The notes beneath the pieces were generated by a model that ran no database searches, was not told the DNA's origin, and was given only the letters and a program-made list of their open reading frames with translations. Of a stretch of 39,463 nt of DNA, positions 13,260 to 21,670 are shown piece after piece (position 1 is the stretch's first letter; the number at the start of each line of letters is the position of its first letter). A program made the position numbers and the translations under genes. Location of the stretch: positions 1-39,463 of the forward strand of contig NZ_AGUD01000242.1 of assembly GCF_000240225.1 (NCBI RefSeq), in the 5' to 3' direction. This DNA is from Patulibacter medicamentivorans (GTDB lineage Bacteria; Actinomycetota; Thermoleophilia; Solirubrobacterales; Solirubrobacteraceae).

Positions 13260-15241
13260 ACGCGCAGACGACCACGATCCGCCGCGTGCTGGTCGCCAAC
13301 CGCGGCGAGATCGCCGTCCGGATCTTCGCGACCTGCCGTCGGCTGGGGATCGCCACCGTCGCGGTGCACAGCACCGCCGACGCCGATGCGCCCTTCGTAC
13401 GCGCCGCCGACGCCGCGGTCCTGATCGGCGGTCCGGAGCCGTCGGCCTCGTACCTGCGCGGCGACGCCGTCATCGAGGCCGCCCGGGCCGCCGGCGCCGA
13501 CGCCGTCCACCCCGGATACGGGTTCCTCTCCGAGAGCGCGGACTTCGCCGCCGCGGTGCTCGATGCCGGCCTGATCTGGATCGGCCCCGCGCCGGAGACC
13601 ATCGAGGCGATGGGCTCCAAGGTCCGCGCCCGCGAAGCGATGGAGGAGGCCGGGGTGCCGGTCCTTCCCGGGGCCCGACTGGACGACGCCGTCGTCGACG
13701 ACGAGCTCCGGCGCCAGGCCGCCGCGATCGGCTACCCGCTGCTCGTCAAAGCGTCCGCCGGAGGAGGCGGCCGGGGAATGCGCCGTGTCGAGGACCCCGA
13801 CGGCCTTTCGTCGGCCGTCGCGTCCGCCCGGCACGAGGCCGGCGCGGCGTTCGGTGACCCGACGGTGTTCCTGGAACGCCTCGTGCTGCGTCCCCGGCAC
13901 GTCGAGGTACAGATCCTCGGCGACGCGCACGGCACCGTCAGCGTCTTGCCCGAGCGCGACTGCACGATCCAGCGTCGCCACCAGAAGCTGGTCGAGGAAT
14001 CGCCGGCCCCGAACCTGGACGCCACCGTCCGCGCCGCCATGGCGGACGCCGCCCGCTCCGCTGCCGAGGCGATCTCCTACGTCGGTGCGGGGACCGTCGA
14101 GTTCGTCCTGGACCCCAAGGGCGGCGCGTACTTCCTCGAGGTCAACACCCGCCTGCAGGTCGAGCATCCGGTCACCGAGGCCGTGTGCGCTCTGGACCTC
14201 GTCGAGCTGCAGCTGCGGATCGCTGAGGGTGAGGCGCTGCCGCCGGAGGCGATCGACCCCAGTCCTGTCGGGCACGCGATCGAAGCCCGCCTCGTCGCCG
14301 AGGATCCCGCCGCGGACTGGATGCCCCAGACCGGCCCCGTCCACCGCTTCGCGTTCCCCGACGACGTCCGGGTGGACTCCGGCGTCGAGTCCGGCAGCAT
14401 GGTCTCGCCGTACTACGACTCGCTGCTCGCCAAGGTCGTCGTCCACGCGCCGACCCGTGAGGCGGCCGCTCGCCGGCTCGCCGACGCGCTACGACGGGCC
14501 GACCTCGCTGGGCCGATGACGGCGCGCGACCTGCTCGTCCGCGTGTTGGAGCACCCCCGCTTCCACGCCGTCGACCACGACACCCAGTTCGTCCAGGACG
14601 CGATCGGCGAGCTCGCGCGACCCCTGCTGGCCGCCGACGAGCGGCCACGGGCGGCCGCCGCGGCGGCCCTCGCGATCCAGGCAGCCCGGCGGGACGCCGT
14701 TCCCGCAGGACGCCTGATCCCCAGTGGTTGGCGCAACGTGCCCGCGCTTCCGCAGCGGTGCAGCTTCGGCGGTGCCTCGGATCCCGTCGACGTCGCCTAC
14801 CGCCTGGACCGCACCGGTGCGCTCGCGATGCTGCAGGTCGACGGCGTCGACCTCGGCGTCGAGCTCGAGGCCGCGACGGCCGAGCTGGTGGAGTTCCGGG
14901 TCGCGGGCGTCCGGCGACGCTACGCGGTGCGGACGGCCGGAGATCGTGTCTGGGTGTCGACCCCGCGGGGGCAGCTCGAGCTACGGGTTCACTCCCGGTT
15001 CCCGGACGCCGCCGACGCGGCCCCGGAGGGGTCTTCCACCGCGCCGCTGCCGGGGACGGTCCTCCGGGTGCTCGTCGAGGTCGGTGATCGTGTGGAAGCC
15101 GGCCAGGCGGTCGTCGTCGTCGAGGCCATGAAGATGGAGCACGAGATCACGACCGCGACGTCCGGGACGGTCGGCGCGCTCCCGGTAGCCGTCGGCGACC
15201 GGGTCGCCGAGGGGGCGGTCCTCATCGTCGTCGACGACTGA
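13256..15241 (+). CDS. acyl-CoA carboxylase, biotin carboxylase/BCCP subunit
   Basis: A 661-aa alpha subunit. The biotin carboxylase domain (about 10-455) contains VLVANRGEIAVRI, the ATP-grasp loop KASAGGGGRGMR, ERDCTIQRRHQKLVEE and EVNTRLQVEHPVTE. A central linker leads to a C-terminal biotinyl domain with EAMKMEH, biotinylated at about Lys626. It carboxylates its own biotin using ATP and bicarbonate and hands CO2 to the carboxyltransferase encoded just upstream. Size and architecture match MccA/AtuF-type subunits. ATGA overlap with the upstream gene indicates tight coupling. It converges on the GMC gene; a short GC-rich gap separates them. Confidence 0.95.
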   Translation: MNAQTTTIRRVLVANRGEIAVRIFATCRRLGIATVAVHSTADADAPFVRAADAAVLIGGPEPSASYLRGDAVIEAARAAGADAVHPGYGFLSESADFAAAVLDAGLIWIGPAPETIEAMGSKVRAREAMEEAGVPVLPGARLDDAVVDDELRRQAAAIGYPLLVKASAGGGGRGMRRVEDPDGLSSAVASARHEAGAAFGDPTVFLERLVLRPRHVEVQILGDAHGTVSVLPERDCTIQRRHQKLVEESPAPNLDATVRAAMADAARSAAEAISYVGAGTVEFVLDPKGGAYFLEVNTRLQVEHPVTEAVCALDLVELQLRIAEGEALPPEAIDPSPVGHAIEARLVAEDPAADWMPQTGPVHRFAFPDDVRVDSGVESGSMVSPYYDSLLAKVVVHAPTREAAARRLADALRRADLAGPMTARDLLVRVLEHPRFHAVDHDTQFVQDAIGELARPLLAADERPRAAAAAALAIQAARRDAVPAGRLIPSGWRNVPALPQRCSFGGASDPVDVAYRLDRTGALAMLQVDGVDLGVELEAATAELVEFRVAGVRRRYAVRTAGDRVWVSTPRGQLELRVHSRFPDAADAAPEGSSTAPLPGTVLRVLVEVGDRVEAGQAVVVVEAMKMEHEITTATSGTVGALPVAVGDRVAEGAVLIVVDD

Positions 15242-15316
15242 AGGGGCCGCCCGGCCGATCCAAGCCGCCCGCCGCCGGCCCGCCCGCGCCCGGCCGCCGG
15301 TGAGCGCGTCGTCGGG

Positions 15317-16900
15317 TCAGGCCGTGGCGGCGACGTCCGTGACGGCGGCGGTGGCGTCTTCGCGGATCAGGTCGGCGGCCTTCTCGGCGATCATGATGAC
15401 TGGGGCGTTGGTGTTGCCCCGGACGATGCTCGGCATCACGGAGGCGTCGACGACGCGCAGGCCCCGGATGCCGTGGACCCGCAGCCGGGCATCGACGACG
15501 GGGCCGATCGCGCAAGTCGAGGTGGGGTGGTAGATCGTCATCGTGTTCGCAGCGACGTAGTCCCAGAGGTCCTCGTCGGAGACGTCGGGTGTGGGGGCGA
15601 GGAACGCGCCGGTGATGAAGTCTTTCAGGGCGTCCTGCTGCGAGATCTCCAGTGCGACGCGAGCGCCGGCGAGCATTGTCGCGCGGTCGTCCTCAGTCGT
15701 CAGGTAGTTGTGGATGATCCGCGGCTTGGAGTGCGGGTTGGCGGTCCGGAGCGTCACGGCGCCGCGGCTGGTCGGCTTGACGACGCCGGGGCCGAACGCC
15801 ACGCCGTGCTCGACGGCCGGACCGAGGCCCTCCTGCCAGAACAGCGCCGGGGCACAGTGGAACTGGCAGTCCGGTGCGTCCAGGCCCGCGCGGGTGCGGA
15901 TGAAGCCACCGGCCTCTGCGATGTTGGAGGTCAGCGGGCCGGTGCCCTCGGTCTGCAGCTGGACGACGTTCTCGGGCGTGAGCGCGGTCATCAGGGACTC
16001 GTAGTCCGCTGACCAGTTCATCAGCACCATGCAGTGGTCCTGCAGTCCCTGACCGACCGGCAGGTCCTTCCGGACCTCGATCCCGAACGGCGCGAGGCCC
16101 TCGGCGGGGCCGATGCCGGAGAGCATCAGCAGCTGCGGGGACTGGTAGGCGCCTGCGCAGACGAGGACCTCACGGGTGGCATGGACCTCTTCGATCGTGC
16201 CCGCGTGGTCGATCTCGACGCCCGACGCGCGGTCGCCGTCGAACACCAGGCGCAACGCCATGGCCTCGGTGATGACGGTCAGGTTCTCGCGGCCCTCCAC
16301 CGGATGCAGGTAGCGAACGGCGGTGCTCGCGCGCATGCCGTTCTCCTGGGTGGTCTGGAACCGGCCGAAGCCCTCCTGGCGGGCTCCGTTGAAGTCGGGG
16401 TTCTTCTCGTGCCCGGCCTGGTTGGCGGCCTCGACGAACGCATCGACGACGGGATTCATCGAGCGGCTCTCCCGCACCGGCAGCGGGCCGCCGGCGCCGT
16501 GGTAGAGGTCCTCGCCACGCTCCTGGTCCTCGGAGCGCTTGAAGTACGGGAGGACATCGTCGTAGTTCCAGCCCTCGGCGCCGAGGGCCTCCCACTCGTC
16601 GTAGTCGACGCGGTTTCCGCGGATGTAGACCATCGCGTTCATGGACGAGCAGCCACCGAGCACCTTGGCTCGCGGCAGGTACGCCCGTCGGCCGTTGAGG
16701 GCGGGCTCCGGCTCGCTGTGGAAGTCCCAGTCCCGGCGGCCCTTGAAGAGCGCGCCGAACGCGGCGGGGATGTGGATCTCCTCGTCGGTGTCGGCGCCAC
16801 CGGCTTCCAGGAGCGCCACGGTGACCGTGGGGTCCTCGGTGAGACGGGCGGCGAGGACGGCGCCGGCAGAGCCGGCCCCGACGATGACGTAGTCGTACAT
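15317..16900 (-). CDS. GMC-family FAD alcohol oxidoreductase (choline dehydrogenase-like)
   Basis: A 527-aa GMC flavoenzyme. FAD is bound by VGAGSAGAVLAARL at the N-terminus; GMC signature 1 is YLPRAKVLGGCSSMNAM and signature 2 is GAYQSPQLLMLSGIG. The catalytic base region is IYHPTSTCAIG, followed by the C-terminal NTNAPVIMIAEKAADLI. Such enzymes (AlkJ, choline dehydrogenase, polyethylene-glycol dehydrogenase) oxidise primary alcohols to aldehydes. The ATG has AGGAG 7 nt upstream. It follows P450 no. 2 by 99 nt on the same strand, so a P450-made terminal alcohol is a natural substrate (inference). Confidence 0.93.
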   Translation of the reverse strand: MYDYVIVGAGSAGAVLAARLTEDPTVTVALLEAGGADTDEEIHIPAAFGALFKGRRDWDFHSEPEPALNGRRAYLPRAKVLGGCSSMNAMVYIRGNRVDYDEWEALGAEGWNYDDVLPYFKRSEDQERGEDLYHGAGGPLPVRESRSMNPVVDAFVEAANQAGHEKNPDFNGARQEGFGRFQTTQENGMRASTAVRYLHPVEGRENLTVITEAMALRLVFDGDRASGVEIDHAGTIEEVHATREVLVCAGAYQSPQLLMLSGIGPAEGLAPFGIEVRKDLPVGQGLQDHCMVLMNWSADYESLMTALTPENVVQLQTEGTGPLTSNIAEAGGFIRTRAGLDAPDCQFHCAPALFWQEGLGPAVEHGVAFGPGVVKPTSRGAVTLRTANPHSKPRIIHNYLTTEDDRATMLAGARVALEISQQDALKDFITGAFLAPTPDVSDEDLWDYVAANTMTIYHPTSTCAIGPVVDARLRVHGIRGLRVVDASVMPSIVRGNTNAPVIMIAEKAADLIREDATAAVTDVAATA

Positions 16901-16999
16901 GTGAATCTCCTACTCGGTGAACGGGCCCGATCGGCCCCGGGATGAGACGGCGGGCACCGCCCGAGCTCGGGTCCGGCGGTGCGGTGGTGCCGCGGGTGC

Positions 17000-18229
17000 T
17001 CAGGCGTTGGTGGTGACCGGGAAGGTCGTGAGCTGGTTGACGAAGATCGCCGTCGCGTAACGCGGCGGCGCGGCGAACTCGAGGTTCGGAAAGCGCTTGA
17101 GCGTCTCCTCGAACATGACCCGCAGCTCCAGGCGCGCCAGCGCGGTCCCGAGGCAGAAGTGTCGGCCTCCGGCCCCGAACGCCTGGTGCTCGGGGTTGCG
17201 GGTGACGTCGAAGCGGTCGGGGTCGTCGTAGACCGTCTCGTCGCGACCGGTGGACGGGTACCACATCATGATCTTGTCGCCGCTCTTGATCGGCGTGCCA
17301 CCGAGCTCGGTGTCCTTGGTCGCGGTGCGCCGGAAGTGGGCGAACGCCGGGAACATCCGCAGGCACTCCTCGACCGCGCCGGGGATCAGCGTCGGGTCGT
17401 CGATCAGCTTCTGCCGCTCGTCGGGGTTCTCCAGCAGCGCCTTCATGCCGCTGGAGAACGTCGCCTTCGTGGAGTCGTTGCCGGCGGTGACCAGGAGGAT
17501 GAAGCCCATCACGATGTCCCAGTCGCTGAGCATCTCGCCGTCGATCTCGGCGTGCACGAGGATGCTCATGAGGTCATCAGTCGGCTCGGCTCGGCGCGCG
17601 TCGATGAGGATCTGGCAGCGTCCGACGATCTCGGGGATCACCTTGTCGATCACCGACTGCGGGCCCTCCGGGTTCATCTCCGCGTCGTCGCCGCCGACGA
17701 GCTGGTTCATCAGTCGCGCCCAGATCGCGTCGTCGGCCGGGTCGATGCCCATGAACGACCCGATCACGCGGGACACGACGGGCTGAGCCAGGTCGGTGAC
17801 GACGTCGAAGCTCTCGCGCCCCTTCAAGCCGTTCAGAACGCCAAGGGTGATCTCGCGGATCGCGGGCTCGTGCTCCGCGGTCCGCTTCGGCGTGAACCCG
17901 CGCTGGAAGAGCGACTTGAGCCGATCGTGCTTGGGCGGATCCATGCCGATGAACATGCCGTTCTGGACCTCGAGCTGGACCCAAGGCATGCCGACCATGC
18001 CGCCGAGCTCGGACGAGAACGTCTTCCAGTCGCGGCTGACCTCTCGCACGAGCTCCTGGTTGGTGACCGACCAGAACCCCGGCTCGTCAGGGAACGAGCT
18101 CATCCCCTCGGACCAGTGCACCGGGCTGGTGGCCCGCAGCTCGCGAAAGAGGCCGAGCGGCGGGCCTTCCCGCCAGTGCTCGGGGTCGGCGACGCGGACG
18201 GCGTCGAGGTTCTGTTCGGTCGTGCTCAT
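17000..18229 (-). CDS. cytochrome P450 (CYP124/125/142-like), no. 2
   Basis: A 409-aa P450 with GMFIGMDPPKHDR, I-helix AGNDST, EECLR (ExxR) and heme loop FGAGGRHFCLGTALARLE with ligand Cys359. It is paralogous to P450 no. 1 through most of its length, so the two may act on related or successive positions. It is the first gene of a unit with the GMC oxidoreductase and is divergent from TetR no. 2, with a GTTGAC-N5-GTAAAC palindrome in the gap. I chose the ATG at 18229 (MSTTEQ), which matches the start of P450 no. 1; an upstream start at 18298 would add 23 residues. No ferredoxin or reductase gene is nearby. Confidence 0.93.
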   Translation of the reverse strand: MSTTEQNLDAVRVADPEHWREGPPLGLFRELRATSPVHWSEGMSSFPDEPGFWSVTNQELVREVSRDWKTFSSELGGMVGMPWVQLEVQNGMFIGMDPPKHDRLKSLFQRGFTPKRTAEHEPAIREITLGVLNGLKGRESFDVVTDLAQPVVSRVIGSFMGIDPADDAIWARLMNQLVGGDDAEMNPEGPQSVIDKVIPEIVGRCQILIDARRAEPTDDLMSILVHAEIDGEMLSDWDIVMGFILLVTAGNDSTKATFSSGMKALLENPDERQKLIDDPTLIPGAVEECLRMFPAFAHFRRTATKDTELGGTPIKSGDKIMMWYPSTGRDETVYDDPDRFDVTRNPEHQAFGAGGRHFCLGTALARLELRVMFEETLKRFPNLEFAAPPRYATAIFVNQLTTFPVTTNA

Positions 18230-18281
18230 GAGGGAGGTCCATGTTCGGCGAAGGACGGGGTACGGACGAACCTCCCACACC

Positions 18282-18321
18282 GGTTTACAACCTGTCAACC
18301 GACAGTGTCATGCGGTATCGT
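18282..18321. promoter_or_regulatory. P450 no. 2/TetR no. 2 divergent operator-promoter
   Basis: The palindrome GTTTACAACCTGTCAAC (18283-18299; minus-strand reading GTTGAC-AGGTT-GTAAAC) matches the class GTTGAC-N5-GTCAAC at 11 of 12 positions. TATCGT (18316-18321) ends 7 nt before the TetR GTG at 18329, again fitting a leaderless start. The -35 positions are weak and overlap the operator. Confidence 0.55.
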
Positions 18322-18328
18322 CGAAGAC

Positions 18329-18928
18329 GTGTCGTCTGTCCTGTCGCGCCGGTCCACGAGTCCCGCGGACCAACGCGGCCAGACCCGCGTCAAAATCCTG
18401 GACGCCACCGTGCGGCTGCTGGGAGAGGGCCGCGCGTTCGCGGAGCTGACCGTCGGTGAGATCTCCGGGTCGGCCGGCGTCTCCCGGCCGACGTTCTACG
18501 CGTACTTCCAGGACAAGCGGGCGCTCATCCTGGCTCTGGGGGGCGGCTTCGAGGTGGATGCACGGACCGCGGCCCAGCCGTGGCTGCGCAACGACACAGA
18601 CGACCTTCGGTCCACGCTCAGGGGTGTGCTCGATGCCTTCGTGAAGCACAGGGTCACGGTGCGTGCGGTCGTCGAGGCCGCGACCTACGACGCGGATGTC
18701 GCGGTCTTCTGGCGCGAGTTCCACGACTGGTTCACCGTCAACACGGTCCATCGGGCGACGTCCTCGGACCCGGACCTCCGGTCCGAGGACGCTGAAGCGC
18801 TGGCCTACTCGCTGGTCTGGATGACCGAGCGGTCGTTCACCGAATACCTCTCTGCGCCCCGGGTCTCCGACGTCGCACTCCTGAAGGCGCTCGAGCGGCT
18901 CTGGCGGACGGTCGTCCCGGTCGACTAG
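18329..18928 (+). CDS. TetR-family regulator no. 2 (EthR-like)
   Basis: A 199-aa TetR protein. The helix-turn-helix is LTVGEISGSAGVSRPTFYAYF followed by QDKRALI. The larger ligand-binding domain is similar to TetR no. 1. It is divergent from P450 no. 2, with one shared operator-like palindrome between them, the usual arrangement for a self-regulating repressor of the neighbouring genes. That makes it my best candidate for the protein that reads the GTTGAC-N5-GTCAAC sites. The GTG at 18329 lies 7 nt after TATCGT; an in-frame GTG at 18305 is an alternative. Confidence 0.92.
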   Translation: MSSVLSRRSTSPADQRGQTRVKILDATVRLLGEGRAFAELTVGEISGSAGVSRPTFYAYFQDKRALILALGGGFEVDARTAAQPWLRNDTDDLRSTLRGVLDAFVKHRVTVRAVVEAATYDADVAVFWREFHDWFTVNTVHRATSSDPDLRSEDAEALAYSLVWMTERSFTEYLSAPRVSDVALLKALERLWRTVVPVD

Positions 18929-19301
18929 TCCGGATGATGCGACGCGTCGCGACCGACCGGGGACGCGGTGCTTCGTCGGCCTGGGCGGGTGGGTCAGTGG
19001 CCGAAGATCTGGATAGTGGATATTAACCGGTGCAGACGGGCTCGTATGCGTCTGAAGGTTGCGGAGTCCTGATCGGCTGATCGAGCGCCCGTCAGTGCAC
19101 TTCTCTGGCTTCGTGGATGTCTTTCCTTTTCGGTTAATCTTCGCTAACTTCTGCCCACGGGGTGGCCCGGCCGAGACGCCACATGTGGATCACCCGGACC
19201 GCCGGCGGCGGGGCCACGCACGGCACCGCCGTGCGTCCGACGCCCCACCCCGTGGACGGCGAAACGACGTGCGCCGGCCCCCGGCGCAAAGGAGCGATGA
19301 G
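18929..19301 (+). promoter_or_regulatory. 373-nt control region of the acyl-CoA dehydrogenase operon
   Basis: No gene is seen here. It carries GTTAATCTTCGCTAAC (19133-19148), a 10-of-12 match to GTTAAT-N4-ATTAAC, and a weaker match GATAGTGGATATTAAC (19012-19027). These A/T-rich sites stand out from the GC-rich surroundings. TAACTT (19145-19150) could be the -10, leaving a leader of about 145 nt before the ATG at 19302. Confidence 0.55.
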
Positions 19302-20519
19302 ATGGATCTGGACGACTCTCAGGAGCAGGCGGAGTATCGGGCGGAGGTCCGGGCCTGGATCGCGGAGCACCGCTTCGAGGCCCCGCCCGGCACAGGTGAC
19401 ATGGAGGACGCTGCCTACATCGAGGCGCGCAGGACCTGGCAGGGCCAGCTCTCGGACGCCCGTCTGGTCGGCGTGACCTGGCCCGCGGAGTTCGGCGGCC
19501 CGGGGAGGGGCCCCGTCGATCAGGTGATCGTCAATCAGGAGCTCGCGGCCGCCGGGGTGCCCGGTGGCATCGACGTGATCGGGCTCGGGCTGATGGGGCC
19601 GTGCATCATGGTCAACGGCACCGCGGCGCAGAAGGAGCGGTATCTCGCTCCGATGCTGCACGGGGACGAGATCTGGTGCCAGCTGTTCTCGGAGCCGGCG
19701 GCCGGGTCGGACCTCGCCGCGGTGCAGTGCCGCGCACGGAGGGACGACGACGGCACATGGCGACTGACCGGCCAGAAGGTCTGGACGACGAACGCCCAGT
19801 TCGCGCGGTTCGGGATGTGCCTGGCCAGGACGGACGGCGACCAGCCCAAGCACAAGGGCTTGACGATGTTCATCGTTCCGATGGACGCCGACGGCGTCAC
19901 CGTCCGAGGGCTGCGCCAGATCTCCGGCGAGGCGGAGTTCAACGAGGTGTTCCTCGACGAGGTCGCGGTCGGCGGCGACGAGATGGTCGTCGGTGGCGAG
20001 GGTGGAGGGTGGGGCGCGGCGCTCACCGTCCTGATGTACGAGCGGATGATGATCGGACTCGGCACCGAGGGCTTCGGCTACAGCCCGGAGCGCTTCGCGG
20101 GTGCGGTGGCGGCGAGTCCACGGATGGACCGCGAAAGCGGGCTCCGGACGCGCTTGGCGGACGTGGTCGTGGAGCTGCTCGCGGTGCGGTTCCGCGGACT
20201 CGAGTCGCTGTCGCAGCTGGCTGACGGCCGAGTGCCCGGACCCGAGTTCGGGCTGGCGAAGATCACGACCGTCAACGCCGTGATCGCCGCGGGTGACCTG
20301 ATCGCCGACGTCAACGGACCCGACGCACTCGTCGAGCCCGGCGAATGGGCGTATCTGATCTCGTTCCTGCCGGGCCTCAAATCCGCCGGCGGCGCCGAGC
20401 CGATCCTGCGAAACACGGTCGGAGAGCGCGTCATGGGCCTGCCGCCGGAGCCACGGCTGGACAAGAAGATCACGTTCGACGAGCTCGTCGCGCGCCAACG
20501 GGAAGGACTCGCAGCATGA
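19302..20519 (+). CDS. acyl-CoA dehydrogenase, larger subunit of a likely heteromeric pair
   Basis: A 405-aa ACAD with IWCQLFSEPAAGSDLAAV, WRLTGQKVWTTNAQ and FNEVFLDEVAV, and a C-terminus VGERVMGLPPEPRLDKKITF that matches the FadE26/FadE29-type subunits of actinobacteria. In mycobacteria those pair with a second, degenerate ACAD to form alpha2-beta2 enzymes that dehydrogenate sterol side-chain CoA esters. The next gene is exactly such a partner. The ATG at 19302 follows GGAG by 8 nt. It is the first gene of an operon with the partner ACAD, an acyl-CoA synthetase and, soon after, TetR no. 3, behind GTTAAT-type sites. Confidence 0.92.
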   Translation: MDLDDSQEQAEYRAEVRAWIAEHRFEAPPGTGDMEDAAYIEARRTWQGQLSDARLVGVTWPAEFGGPGRGPVDQVIVNQELAAAGVPGGIDVIGLGLMGPCIMVNGTAAQKERYLAPMLHGDEIWCQLFSEPAAGSDLAAVQCRARRDDDGTWRLTGQKVWTTNAQFARFGMCLARTDGDQPKHKGLTMFIVPMDADGVTVRGLRQISGEAEFNEVFLDEVAVGGDEMVVGGEGGGWGAALTVLMYERMMIGLGTEGFGYSPERFAGAVAASPRMDRESGLRTRLADVVVELLAVRFRGLESLSQLADGRVPGPEFGLAKITTVNAVIAAGDLIADVNGPDALVEPGEWAYLISFLPGLKSAGGAEPILRNTVGERVMGLPPEPRLDKKITFDELVARQREGLAA

Positions 20520-21670
20520 ACCTGGAACTGACCGACGAGCAGATCGCTCTGCGGGACGCGGCGCGGGGCGTGCTCTCGCGCTTCGACACGGTCGCCGCCG
20601 CCCGCGAGGCGCTGGAGACACCGGGGACGCTGCCGGACCTCTGGCCCGCGTCGGTGGACGCGGGCTGGCCCGGGCTGGTCGTCGCCGAACGGCACGGGGG
20701 CATCGAGCTGGGCCTCTTCGAGGCGATGCTCGTCGCCGAGGAGCTGGGCAAGGTCCTCGCCTCGGTGCCGTTCATCGGAGTGGTTCCCGCCGCCGCACTG
20801 CTGAGCCTCGGGGACCACCCTGCGGCGGCGCCGACCGCCGAGGGTGAGCTCCGGCCGGTGTATGTGCCGGCCTGCCCGCCGTCGCCACGGGTGGACGACG
20901 ACGTCTGGACCGTCGACGGCATCGACGGTGAGCGGATCGCCGCTCCGGTCGTCCACCGGGACGGCTCGGCGTGGTCGGTCACCGGGACCGTCGGTTGGGT
21001 ACCCGACGCGCCGGGTGCCGATTTGCTCGTGGTGGTCGCGATCGACGACGGCCGGCCGGTGGCCCTCGTGGTCGACGCAGGTGCGGCGGGCGTCGAGATC
21101 GAGAGCGAGACGCGGTACGACGCGACGCGCCGGATGGCGAACATCCACCTCGACGGCGCGGTCGCCACCGCGCTCTCGTGCTCGGAACAGGACATCGCGG
21201 GTGCTTGGTACAGCGCCCAGGCCCTGCTGGCCGCCGAGGCCGTCGGCACCGTCGACACCTGCCTGGCGCTGGCGACCGCCTACGCCAAGGAGCGATTCAC
21301 CTTCGGGCGAGCGATCGGCTCCTACCAGGCGATCAAGCACGAACTCGTCGAGACCCTGCGTCGGCTCCAGAACGCCCGGGCGCTCCTCCTCAACGTCGGA
21401 TGGGCGGCGGGAGCCGCACCTGACGACGTCTCGATGGCCGCGAGCGCGGCGCGCTACTCGTCGGGGCAGGCGCTGGACTTCGCCGCCCGCAGCCTGATCA
21501 ACGTCCACGGCGGGATCGGCGCGACCTGGGAGCACGACGCCCCGCTCTACTTCCGGCGGGCGCAGCTGTCGCGGCGACTCGTCGGCGGTGTCGGCGGAGC
21601 GGCCGACCGGCTCGCCGACGAGTCCCTCGCCCGGGCGCGCAGGGCGGTCGAGGCGGCGGGCGTCCGATGA
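20516..21670 (+). CDS. acyl-CoA dehydrogenase, smaller degenerate subunit
   Basis: A 384-aa ACAD-like protein. The C-terminal helical domain is well kept (AYAKERFTFGRAIGSYQAIKH, INVHGGIGATWEHDAPLYFRR), but the middle beta domain lacks the usual T/S-E-P-x-x-G-S-D and W-x-x-N-G-x-K flavin-binding segments. That is typical of FadE27/FadE28-type beta subunits, which complete the shared active site of an alpha2-beta2 dehydrogenase. The ATG overlaps the stop of the larger subunit by 4 nt, which suits a fixed 1:1 complex. Which subunit carries the catalytic base cannot be settled by eye. Confidence 0.9.
   Translation: MNLELTDEQIALRDAARGVLSRFDTVAAAREALETPGTLPDLWPASVDAGWPGLVVAERHGGIELGLFEAMLVAEELGKVLASVPFIGVVPAAALLSLGDHPAAAPTAEGELRPVYVPACPPSPRVDDDVWTVDGIDGERIAAPVVHRDGSAWSVTGTVGWVPDAPGADLLVVVAIDDGRPVALVVDAGAAGVEIESETRYDATRRMANIHLDGAVATALSCSEQDIAGAWYSAQALLAAEAVGTVDTCLALATAYAKERFTFGRAIGSYQAIKHELVETLRRLQNARALLLNVGWAAGAAPDDVSMAASAARYSSGQALDFAARSLINVHGGIGATWEHDAPLYFRRAQLSRRLVGGVGGAADRLADESLARARRAVEAAGVR

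Noticed and set aside
14172..14648. Minus-strand frame opposite the biotin carboxylase gene
   Set aside because: Arg-rich composition and no start context; the plus strand carries an unmistakable biotin carboxylase.
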